6,946 nucleotides of DNA from Peptostreptococcaceae bacterium (lineage in GTDB: Bacteria; Bacillota; Clostridia; Peptostreptococcales; Peptostreptococcaceae), in contig JASBZE010000086.1 in NCBI GenBank assembly GCA_029983575.1, positions 1 to 6,946 of the forward strand, given 5' to 3'. Shown here piece by piece: positions 1 to 5,355 of the stretch. The translations under genes and the position numbers were made by a program. The first letter of the stretch is position 1. Each line of letters begins with the position of its first letter. The notes beneath the pieces are model-generated. The model ran no database searches and was not told where the DNA came from. It was given only the letters and a program-made list of their open reading frames with translations.

Positions 1-74
1 CTAACTCAATCTCCCCAAACTAACAAATCAATCTGACGAATTACTTAACAAATCAACTAACTCAATCTCCCCAA
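1..74. repeat. 18-bp direct repeat pair with internal 11-bp pair, downstream of lysA
   Basis: CTAACTCAATCTCCCCAA occurs at 1-18 and again, identically, at 57-74, a spacing of 56 bp. Between them TAACAAATCAA is present twice (21-31 and 46-56). The tract starts at the window edge, so more copies may lie outside. It sits just past the lysA stop codon on the minus strand. No GC-rich hairpin with a T-run is visible, so I cannot call a lysA terminator here. Function unknown. Confidence 0.8.
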
Positions 75-78
75 CGAA

Positions 79-1389
79 CTAAAAAACGTCGTTTTTGATA
101 ATGTCCTCGTAAGTCTCCCTCTTAACGGCGACATTTATCCCATCTTTTGACACAAAAATCATCTCCGGCCTTGCAACCCTATTGTAATTGCTCGCCATCG
201 AATAATTGTATGCCCCAGTGGAACCGACCAATATCAAATCATCATCCTCTACCCTAGGCAGCTTAATATCTTTGATAATAATATCCCCGCTCTCACAACA
301 TTTGCCCGCAATAGTATAAACCTCTTCATCAGAACTATCAAACCTATTTGCAACACATGCCTCATACTTAGCTCCGTAAAGCGCCGGCCTTATATTATCA
401 TTCATAGACCCGTCAATAAATACGAAATTTTTTCCCCCATAGGTCTTTTTAGTTGAAGATGCGGTGTAGAGAGTGTGACCACAATTAGAAATCAGACTTC
501 TCCCCGGCTCGATGGTAAGCGTGTCAATCTCTAGATCATTCTCTTTTAAATAATCCTCACAAACCTTGACGTACCTTCTCAAAAATCCCCCTAACTCAAA
601 TGGCTCATCTTCTTCAGTATAGTAAATTCCAAAACCACCACCTAAGTTTAGCTCCCTGACCTTGATGGATCTGTCCTCAGTTTTTCTCATAAAATCTATC
701 ATCGTCTTAGCTTCATCGAAAAAAGATTCTTCCCTAAAAACCTGTGAACCGATGTGAGCGTGAAATCCTAAAAACTCTAAATACTCGCTATCGTTAATCC
801 TAGATATAATATCAAAAATATCATTAGAAAATATTGAAAGCCCAAACTTAGAATCATTTTTCGATGTAGAAATATACTCGTGGGTGTGGGCGTCAATTCC
901 AGGGTTTAACCTTAGAAGAACCCTTTGCTTGAATTTGTTGCCATCATCGCACTTAAGCCTTCTAACCACATCCTCAAGCCTATCTATCTCGGCCTCATTA
1001 TCTATGACGATCTTCCCGACCCCAAGATTTACAGCTAACTCAAGCTCCTCGACCAACTTATTATTCCCGTGGAAATAAATATTTCCCACATCCATATTTG
1101 ACTTAGAAATAGTGTATATCTCTCCTCCACTCACTGCGTCAATAGCGATACCCTCATCGCTAACAACATTTGCTGTGTAAATATTTAGAAGAGCCTTTGA
1201 AGCGTAAAGAACCTTAGTCTCAAAATTATCGCTCACAAAATTATCTCTAAACTTTCTAATAGTCTCCCTAAAAAAATCTTCATCGACGATATAAAGAGGT
1301 GTCTTGTAATTCTCCCTCAAATAACTCATCGAATACGGCCCCAAAAAGACCTCGTTGTCCTTAATGTTTAAATTTCCAAATAATCTCAT
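79..1389 (-). CDS. lysA: Diaminopimelate decarboxylase
   Basis: This cytoplasmic PLP enzyme (fold type III, alanine-racemase-like barrel) decarboxylates meso-diaminopimelate to L-lysine, the last step of the DAP pathway. The protein has 436 residues, a usual length for the family. The PLP lysine is K65 in YASKAL. HIGSQ lies at 212-216, the phosphate-binding glycine loop GGGFG at 250-254, EPGR at 294-297, RPALYGA at 334-340, the substrate-site CESGD at 365-369 and the GAYNYSMASNYN block from 392. All key residues are present, so the enzyme should be active. I chose the ATG at 1389, not the in-frame TTG at 1401, because that TTG runs into the GGGAGG ribosome-binding site. The gene stands alone, with its own promoter and a lysine riboswitch leader, which independently supports the assignment. 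Arginine or ornithine decarboxylases of the same fold are alternatives, but the lysine control argues against them. Confidence 0.96.
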   Translation of the reverse strand: MRLFGNLNIKDNEVFLGPYSMSYLRENYKTPLYIVDEDFFRETIRKFRDNFVSDNFETKVLYASKALLNIYTANVVSDEGIAIDAVSGGEIYTISKSNMDVGNIYFHGNNKLVEELELAVNLGVGKIVIDNEAEIDRLEDVVRRLKCDDGNKFKQRVLLRLNPGIDAHTHEYISTSKNDSKFGLSIFSNDIFDIISRINDSEYLEFLGFHAHIGSQVFREESFFDEAKTMIDFMRKTEDRSIKVRELNLGGGFGIYYTEEDEPFELGGFLRRYVKVCEDYLKENDLEIDTLTIEPGRSLISNCGHTLYTASSTKKTYGGKNFVFIDGSMNDNIRPALYGAKYEACVANRFDSSDEEVYTIAGKCCESGDIIIKDIKLPRVEDDDLILVGSTGAYNYSMASNYNRVARPEMIFVSKDGINVAVKRETYEDIIKNDVF

Positions 1390-1393
1390 CTTA

Positions 1394-1399
1394 CCTCCC
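1394..1399 (-). promoter_or_regulatory. lysA ribosome-binding site
   Basis: GGGAGG on the minus strand lies 4 nt before the ATG at 1389. It fixes that start and rules out the upstream in-frame TTG at 1401, which directly abuts it. Confidence 0.85.
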
Positions 1400-1438
1400 A
1401 AAAATATAAACTACGAGTTAGGCAAATATCCAGATATC

Positions 1439-1470
1439 AAAAAAACTACGAGCAAAAGACCCGTAGTTTG
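1439..1470 (-). terminator. Riboswitch-controlled intrinsic terminator of the lysA leader
   Basis: On the minus strand AAACTACGGG (1469-1460) pairs with CTCGTAGTTT (1452-1443) around a short loop, with a run of T to 1439. This is a typical intrinsic terminator just upstream of lysA. A competing antiterminator is readable: CAAACTACGG (1470-1461) can pair with CTGTAGTGTG (1511-1502), the 3' part of the riboswitch aptamer, in 9 of 10 positions including one G-U pair. Lysine binding would hold 1511-1502 in the aptamer and let the terminator form. Without lysine the antiterminator would form and lysA be read. Confidence 0.85.
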
Positions 1471-1489
1471 TAATTACCGCTTTTGCCCT

Positions 1490-1640
1490 CGATTAAAAGA
1501 GCACACTACAGAAGGAATGGGCATTCCAAATGTGACAGTGATACAGATATTCTCTGCACCCCCAGGGGTTAACCTTCGGCGGTTTCTCCTTTCAGCGACA
1601 AAAACCTACTCTTAAAAACCGCGACCTCTCTTAAAATCGA
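1490..1640 (-). ncRNA. Lysine riboswitch (L-box) aptamer
   Basis: Read on the minus strand, the segment carries the order of conserved L-box pieces: AGAGGTCGCGG, then AAGAGTA, GCTGAAAGGAG, CCGCCGAAG, a CCCC/GGGG hairpin ending in CTGGGGG, CACTGTCA, and GTGTGCTCT. P1 closes through TCGATT...AAGAG (1640-1628) and CTCTTTTAATCGA (1501-1489) with two U-U mismatches in the middle. A perfect GGAAT/ATTCC hairpin forms a late arm. The position before lysA, followed by a terminator, is the classic arrangement for lysine-repressed transcription attenuation. The identification rests on motif order and gene context; I could not run a covariance model. Confidence 0.93.
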
Positions 1641-1663
1641 CCGTTATTAATTTGTTAATATCC

Positions 1664-1692
1664 ACTATAACATAAAGAAAAATAAAGTGCAA
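1664..1692 (-). promoter_or_regulatory. lysA promoter (sigma-A type)
   Basis: On the minus strand a -35 of TTGCAC (1692-1687) is followed after exactly 17 nt by a -10 of TATAGT (1669-1664), which matches the consensus in 5 of 6 bases. Transcription would begin near 1657, about 17 nt before the riboswitch P1 stem, which is the expected geometry. Confidence 0.75.
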
Positions 1693-1847
1693 CATCTTTT
1701 CTAAATTATTTTTCTATTCTGATTCAAAAATTACAGAAATTCGCCTAATTTACTCTACTATTTTTATTTATAATCAACTTCTTTTATTCAGAATCAACTT
1801 CAATTCATCAACTCAATTCACTTTGCCGTTTCAAAAATCGACATTAG
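1693..1847. other. AT-rich intergenic tract with a short direct repeat
   Basis: This lies between the end of the flippase-like gene and the lysA promoter. AATCAACTTC occurs at 1772-1781 and again at 1792-1801, a 20-bp spacing, and partial echoes (ATCAACTC) follow at 1807-1814. ATTCTGA (1716-1722) and TCAGAAT (1788-1794) are complementary but too far apart to be a convincing terminator. I see no gene, RNA or clear intrinsic terminator here. Confidence 0.5.
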
Positions 1848-2876
1848 CTAACTAAATTTTTTTGTATAGAGCCAGTACGAAACAACCCCACTAATGACGA
1901 GAATAATATAAAAACTCAAAAGCCTAGTGAGTAACATAGCGGGAATGACGAGACTTTCAGAAAACATCTTGTAAAAGAGCTTCAAAAAACTTCCCTCGCT
2001 AGCTCCTACAGAACCCGGTATTGGAATTGAGGAAACCGCTAGATTTAAAACGGATTGCAAATACAAAATCTGTAAAAAACTGTACTGACTTAGCCCAAAT
2101 GCCTTGTAAACGACAAATGGAACAGAATACATAGCTATAATCTGAAATACAGTAATTACCGTGATGCCAAATACCATCTTGGGATTTTGTCTGATGTATT
2201 TTGCACCGTCCTCATACTCATCCAAAAGATGCTCCAAAGAAGCCTCCCACTTCTCGTATTTTTTTACGATTTTAATCTTGGCTAAAAAACGTAAAATCCC
2301 AAGGGCAATCTTCTCAACCAATCCCCTAGAACGCATCGCCATAATTATAAAAATAACCAAAAGAGTATTCGCTATAATTCCGTAACCGATGAGATGCCTT
2401 ATATCGTAAAATCCAGCATCTTTAAAACCGATATTTAGTAAAAAAGTCCCAAGAGCCAACGCGAGCATGACAAACTGATGAGTTATCAAAATAACCATCA
2501 ACGTCAAAGTCGAGTGTGAAATACTTATGCCGTCCCTTTTCATATAAAAAACCTGAGCCGGCTGCCCACCTGTGGACGAAGGGGTAATCGAACTGAAATA
2601 AAAACCTACAAAGGCATATCCAAGGGATTTAAAAAATGAACTTCTCCCAGTCATACCCCTCTGAGAAATGTGGATGTTTATCCCCTCGCAGCTGATATAA
2701 AAAATCATCAGTAAAACCCCGGCAAAAATATACCTGAGTTTGACAGAAGAAAGCACCCCCAATAAATGTGAAGGTGATTGATCCTTGAAAATAACATAGC
2801 AAGTGGCCGCCATCAATAAAATCATAACCACAATACTAATCAACTGATTTTTTTTATTTTGAACAAATTCCAACAC
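1848..2876 (-). CDS. YbhN/UPF0104 family flippase-like integral membrane protein
   Basis: The protein has 342 residues and is dominated by hydrophobic spans (about 11-31, 48-64, 84-98, 122-148, 163-181, 234-257, 268-284, 308-336). It matches the family related to the N-terminal flippase half of MprF (lysylphosphatidylglycerol synthase) in having TPSSTGGQPAQ at 98-108 and PIPGSVGASEG at 285-295, the two signature loops. There is no C-terminal aminoacyl-transferase domain, so it cannot itself make lysyl-PG. Its likely role is movement of a lipid or lipid-linked sugar across the membrane, but the substrate cannot be read from sequence. It is the last gene of the envelope group, after the deacetylase and a 171-bp repeat-filled gap. 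The start is a GTG 4 nt after GGAGG. The next codon, TTG at 2873, lies at a better 7-nt spacing and may be the true start. A run of eight A (coding strand) lies at 2855-2848, near the N-terminus. Confidence 0.85.
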   Translation of the reverse strand: MLEFVQNKKNQLISIVVMILLMAATCYVIFKDQSPSHLLGVLSSVKLRYIFAGVLLMIFYISCEGINIHISQRGMTGRSSFFKSLGYAFVGFYFSSITPSSTGGQPAQVFYMKRDGISISHSTLTLMVILITHQFVMLALALGTFLLNIGFKDAGFYDIRHLIGYGIIANTLLVIFIIMAMRSRGLVEKIALGILRFLAKIKIVKKYEKWEASLEHLLDEYEDGAKYIRQNPKMVFGITVITVFQIIAMYSVPFVVYKAFGLSQYSFLQILYLQSVLNLAVSSIPIPGSVGASEGSFLKLFYKMFSESLVIPAMLLTRLLSFYIILVISGVVSYWLYTKKFS

Positions 2877-2880
2877 ATCA

Positions 2881-2885
2881 CCTCC
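2881..2885 (-). promoter_or_regulatory. Ribosome-binding site of the flippase-like gene
   Basis: GGAGG on the minus strand lies 4 nt before GTG (2876) and 7 nt before TTG (2873), which are adjacent in-frame codons. An ATG at 2878-2876 is out of frame, opens only about 12 codons and is too close to the site to be used. The true start is therefore GTG or TTG. Confidence 0.75.
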
Positions 2886-2894
2886 AATCTCATG

Positions 2895-3010
2895 TTTTTG
2901 TTTCTTTATTTATCTTTTTATCTATTTATCTCTTTTTTTGTTTATCTTTTTTGCTTATTTATCTCTTTCTCTTTGTTTATCTTTTTGCCTATTTATCTTT
3001 TTTGCCTATT
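2895..3010. repeat. Polypyrimidine tandem array of 16-18 bp units
   Basis: Plus-strand TATCT-headed units begin at 2911, 2927, 2943, 2960, 2978 and 2994, with lengths of 16, 16, 17, 18, 16 and 17; a degenerate T-rich half unit precedes them. The best-matching units read TATCTTTTTTGCCTATT (2994-3010) and nearly the same at 2978 and 2943. Units at 2927 and 2960 are a second type, starting TATCTC and ending TTTGTT. The period is not a multiple of three and the minus strand is full of stops, so it is not coding in the direction of the neighbouring genes. On the mRNA side it is a purine-rich, almost C-free stretch between the deacetylase and flippase-like genes. Confidence 0.85.
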
Positions 3011-3047
3011 AATTTCATTGTTTTTTCCAATTCAAAACTCAAATCGC

Positions 3048-3761
3048 CTAGCTATTTTTAGCACTTCGACAACTAATAATCTCATAGCCCTCCTCTTTTA
3101 ACTTAGGAATAGCAGTTTTTAAAGCTTCTATAGTATTTCTAGGAGCTCCCTTTGCACCGCCGGAATTTTCCCCCGCATCGTGCAGACAAATAATAGAATT
3201 GCAACCAACCCTCTTCACGATCTTAGAAGAAATCTCACGGGCATTCGTATTTCCTCTCCAGTCTTCCGCCATAACATCCCATAACATAATCTTAAGACCG
3301 TACTTCCTAGCGAAATACATCGTAAAAATATTTGTATGACCCCATGGAGGCCTATAATAGCTTGGCTTAATCCCAAGACTTCTCATAATATCGACACTCT
3401 CCTCAAAATCCTTCTTCGTATAAAAATAGCTGTAAAACATCGCATTTTTATGCTCTAGAGAATGTAGACCGATAAGATGCCCACGATTTACGATCTCCTT
3501 GACCGCGTGAGGATTGGCAAGGGCGTTTTTAGCTACCATGAAAAAAATCGCCTTGACATCGACCTCATCAAGCACATCCAAAAGATCAAAAATATACCTA
3601 GAATCCGGACCGTCATCAAAAGTCAAAAGCAACTTATTTTTAGTCCCAGTCTTTCTGATAACCCTCCTATTAATCCTCTTGTTAAATACAGTTGGTATGA
3701 GACTGTGTACCAAAAACAACAAAATAAGGAGTGAAATAGCTGGCACAACCTTATCTAGCAT
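3048..3761 (-). CDS. Membrane-anchored polysaccharide deacetylase (NodB homology)
   Basis: This is a carbohydrate esterase family 4 type enzyme that removes N- or O-acetyl groups from a glycan using a metal ion. The 237-residue protein has one N-terminal hydrophobic segment (about 5-24), likely an uncleaved anchor that places the catalytic domain outside the cell. All five NodB motifs are intact: TFDDGPD at 47-53 with D49 and D50, HSLEH at 100-104 with the two metal histidines, RPPWG at 137-141, WDVMAEDW at 161-168 and CLHD at 192-195 with H194. I chose the ATG at 3761, which lies 8 nt after AAGGGAG. An in-frame GTG at 3770 overlaps that site. The gene overlaps the end of the glycosyltransferase gene by 11 nt, suggesting translational coupling. 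Peptidoglycan, teichoic-type or glycolipid sugars are all possible substrates; I cannot choose among them. Confidence 0.9.
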   Translation of the reverse strand: MLDKVVPAISLLILLFLVHSLIPTVFNKRINRRVIRKTGTKNKLLLTFDDGPDSRYIFDLLDVLDEVDVKAIFFMVAKNALANPHAVKEIVNRGHLIGLHSLEHKNAMFYSYFYTKKDFEESVDIMRSLGIKPSYYRPPWGHTNIFTMYFARKYGLKIMLWDVMAEDWRGNTNAREISSKIVKRVGCNSIICLHDAGENSGGAKGAPRNTIEALKTAIPKLKEEGYEIISCRSAKNS

Positions 3762-5025
3762 ATACTTCACTCCCTTCCATATCTATCACATATTCTCTAT
3801 CTGAATCTATCGCGTATTCTCTATCTGAATCTATCGCATATTCTCTATCTGAATCTATCACATATTCTCTATCTGAATCTATCACATATTCTCTTTTAGA
3901 AACTTCCCTAACTCCCCTTAAATCGTCCAAGATATCGACCACTGCATTTTGATCGAACTCGCCTTGAAGCCTCTTCATATTCAATTCATAAGTCTCAAGA
4001 GCCCTATCATCATAAATCAAATCTTTAATATCCCTTAAAATACCCATCTCACTTCTGCCTAGAGAAACGCCAATCTCATTATCCTCGATAAACTTGACAT
4101 TTTGTACCTCATTAGGTAGCTCAGGGTAGAAGGCTGCTATTGGAGTACATGAGTAAATTGTCTCAAACAAAGTTATACCGCCTGGCTTAGTAACTATCAA
4201 ATCCGCCCTCTTCATAAACTTGTCGACCTCATTAGTATATGAAATAACCTCAATGTTTTCAAAACTAGATTTTAGTTTAAGATACATCTTGTGGTTTTTG
4301 CCGGTAATAACAGTTGTCTTAACTCCCTTTAGAGAATTTAGAGCCTTGTAAAAACTCATTGACCTAGGAATAAGTCCTAGACCTCCTCCCATAATCAAAA
4401 TCTCTTTTGACTTCTTAGAGGTGCCTTTTTCCTCAACATCCTCAACATTTAGAGCTACAGCGTGATTTTGAGTAAACACCTTTTTAACAGGAATACCCAT
4501 AATCTGAATTTGAGATTCGTCGATACCCTTTAACATCAACTCTTCTTTTACAGACTCAGAAGGAACCAAATATGAATTGGTATTTTTAGCGATCCACTCG
4601 TATTTAGAACTGATGTCAGTGATGCAAGTGACTAGTGGAAGTGAACTTCCATTTAGAGCCTTGTAAGTAGATACCATCTGTGAACAAACGGGAAAAGTTG
4701 ATATAACTACATCTGGATCATACTCATTTAAAAGCTCCTCAGTCTTTTTAGACAATATTGGGATATTCTTAACTTGATCTCCAGACTTATTTTTATCTGC
4801 CATATCAGCAAGCCTCCTGAAAAAAGAGTAAAGAGACTTACCATTTTTTACTAATATATCAAAACTTTTGTAGAGAGCCTTGTATTGATGAGGTATAGCA
4901 TACTCGAAAAAATCGACAACATCTACTTGAGCATTTTCAAACCTATCTGAAATAGTCTCTTTCAAAGTTGATGATACTGAATAATGTCCCATACCAAACT
5001 TTCCAGTCAAAATCAAAATCTTCAT
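3751..5025 (-). CDS. MGDG-synthase/UgtP-type glycosyltransferase (GT28-like)
   Basis: This GT-B fold enzyme probably transfers a sugar from a nucleotide donor to diacylglycerol or another lipid at the inner face of the membrane, as in glycolipid anchor synthesis. The protein has 424 residues. The N-terminal MGDG-synthase-type domain begins ILTGKFGMGH (H14), the G-x-G-H acceptor loop of this family. The TD pair at 136-137 follows, and MGIPV at 176-180 ends that domain. The C-terminal donor domain starts near IMGGGLGLIP (211-220) and carries the donor-binding KPGGITLFE at 280-288. Family members usually have a histidine in the TD-x-x-x-H-x-x-W block; here the sequence is TDISSKYEW, with lysine at 141. 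From about 376 the protein ends in five octapeptide repeats (SDREYVID type) and a short MEGSEVYAR tail, not part of the usual fold. The start is ATG 5025, set by AGGAGG 7 nt upstream; an in-frame TTG at 5043 precedes that site. It is the first gene of the three-gene envelope group. The exact product (glucosyl or galactosyl lipid) is unresolved. Confidence 0.87.
   Translation of the reverse strand: MKILILTGKFGMGHYSVSSTLKETISDRFENAQVDVVDFFEYAIPHQYKALYKSFDILVKNGKSLYSFFRRLADMADKNKSGDQVKNIPILSKKTEELLNEYDPDVVISTFPVCSQMVSTYKALNGSSLPLVTCITDISSKYEWIAKNTNSYLVPSESVKEELMLKGIDESQIQIMGIPVKKVFTQNHAVALNVEDVEEKGTSKKSKEILIMGGGLGLIPRSMSFYKALNSLKGVKTTVITGKNHKMYLKLKSSFENIEVISYTNEVDKFMKRADLIVTKPGGITLFETIYSCTPIAAFYPELPNEVQNVKFIEDNEIGVSLGRSEMGILRDIKDLIYDDRALETYELNMKRLQGEFDQNAVVDILDDLRGVREVSKREYVIDSDREYVIDSDREYAIDSDREYAIDSDREYVIDMEGSEVYAR
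3770..3776 (-). promoter_or_regulatory. Ribosome-binding site of the deacetylase gene
   Basis: AAGGGAG on the minus strand lies inside the last codons of the glycosyltransferase gene, 8 nt before ATG 3761. It decides the deacetylase start and supports coupled translation of the two genes. Confidence 0.7.
3781..3900. repeat. Intragenic 24-bp tandem repeat (five units)
   Basis: Five 24-bp units run at 3781-3804, 3805-3828, 3829-3852, 3853-3876 and 3877-3900. The first four differ only at the Val/Ala codon and one silent TAT/TAC site; the fifth differs at its outer end (SK for SD). On the minus strand they encode SKREYVID, SDREYVID, SDREYAID, SDREYAID and SDREYVID at the C-terminus of the glycosyltransferase. 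Near-identity at DNA level, including silent positions, indicates recent duplication. Gain or loss of units would keep the frame. Confidence 0.97.
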
Positions 5026-5032
5026 CTCAAAC

Positions 5033-5038
5033 CCTCCT
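5033..5038 (-). promoter_or_regulatory. Glycosyltransferase ribosome-binding site
   Basis: AGGAGG on the minus strand lies 7 nt before ATG 5025, an ideal spacing. It excludes the longer start at TTG 5043, which lies upstream of this site. Confidence 0.9.
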
Positions 5039-5074
5039 TTCAAAACTTACTGTAAACTTTTAAAATAATTTCTA

Positions 5075-5120
5075 TTAACTTTCTTATCCAACTTAGTTTA
5101 ACTTTCTTGTCTCACTTAGT
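5075..5120. repeat. Two tandem 23-bp repeats in the glycosyltransferase leader
   Basis: Units 5075-5097 and 5098-5120 both begin TTAACTTTCTT and end ACTTAGT. They agree in 20 of 23 positions and are directly adjacent. They lie in the presumed 5' leader of the minus-strand glycosyltransferase gene. Function unknown. Confidence 0.85.
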
Positions 5121-5149
5121 TTAAATTCCTTATCTTTTTCTTTATCTAT

Positions 5150-5155
5150 ATTATA
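5150..5155 (-). promoter_or_regulatory. Possible -10 element for the envelope genes
   Basis: The minus strand reads TATAAT here, about 125 nt before the glycosyltransferase start. The sequence 17 nt upstream (ATATTT) is a poor -35, so this would be a weak or activator-dependent promoter. In such AT-rich DNA a chance match is quite possible. Confidence 0.3.
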
Positions 5156-5177
5156 AAATATAATCTTTAAGAAAATA

Positions 5178-5186
5178 TGTGGATAA
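5178..5186 (-). promoter_or_regulatory. Perfect DnaA-box sequence
   Basis: The minus strand reads TTATCCACA, the consensus DnaA box. It sits next to the position a -35 would occupy for the minus-strand -10 at 5150-5155. It is a single perfect copy, with only a 7-of-9 match nearby (5085-5093), so an origin is not indicated. It could be a DnaA-titrating or transcriptional site, or chance. Confidence 0.4.
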
Positions 5187-5204
5187 TTCTTAAGAATCTC
5201 TTAA
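5186..5204. promoter_or_regulatory. Overlapping palindromes, possible operator
   Basis: ATTCTTAAGAAT (5186-5197) is a perfect 12-bp palindrome, and TTAAGA-ATC-TCTTAA (5190-5204) is an overlapping 6-3-6 inverted repeat. They lie between the divergent genes, next to the DnaA-box sequence. A transcription factor site is possible, but I recognise no specific regulator. Confidence 0.35.
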
Positions 5205-5262
5205 CTTTTTCTTTTGGAAGTTTAAGAATTGTTTAAAACTACAAAAAATTAAATTTTTATCT

Positions 5263-5274
5263 ATTTAGCTAAAT
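5263..5274. promoter_or_regulatory. 12-bp palindrome just upstream of the hydrogenase -35
   Basis: ATTTAGCTAAAT is a perfect palindrome ending 4 nt before the presumed -35 of the hydrogenase promoter. The position suits an activator or repressor site. It does not match the Rex consensus (TTGTTAA-N4-TTAACAA) that would be expected for redox control. Confidence 0.35.
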
Positions 5275-5278
5275 ACTA

Positions 5279-5307
5279 TTTACTTAAATCCAAATACAAC
5301 ATATAAT
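5279..5307 (+). promoter_or_regulatory. Hydrogenase promoter (sigma-A type)
   Basis: TTTACT (5279-5284) and a perfect TATAAT (5302-5307) are 17 nt apart. Transcription would start near 5314, giving a leader of about 47 nt before the ATG. Confidence 0.7.
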
Positions 5308-5350
5308 ATGTATGGTATGCAATAAACAATAGATTAACATAGATTAAAAA

Positions 5351-5355
5351 GGAGG
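5351..5355 (+). promoter_or_regulatory. Hydrogenase ribosome-binding site
   Basis: GGAGG followed by five A and ATG 5361; it fixes the start. Confidence 0.9.

Noticed and set aside
1355..1615. Plus-strand open frame of 86 codons opposite the lysA leader
   Set aside because: It runs antisense through the riboswitch and terminator, whose structure explains the sequence; no start signal or recognisable protein.
1716..1794. Possible terminator after the flippase-like gene (ATTCTGA / TCAGAAT)
   Set aside because: The arms are only 7 bp, AT-rich and about 65 nt apart, with no clean T-run after the stem.
2895..3010. CRISPR-like array
   Set aside because: Units are directly adjacent with no unique spacers, low complexity and variable length; no cas genes nearby.
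2859..3101. Open frame on the plus strand made of Phe, Leu, Ile and Tyr, resembling a membrane peptide
   Set aside because: It is the translation of the polypyrimidine repeat array and overlaps both neighbouring genes in antisense; there is no ribosome-binding site.
5178..5186. Replication origin
   Set aside because: Only one perfect DnaA-box sequence, no cluster of boxes and no dnaA, dnaN or parB gene in view.
5273..5299. Eight-codon open frame (minus strand) before the glycosyltransferase gene
   Set aside because: No ribosome-binding site and no attenuation structure; short frames are expected in such sequence.
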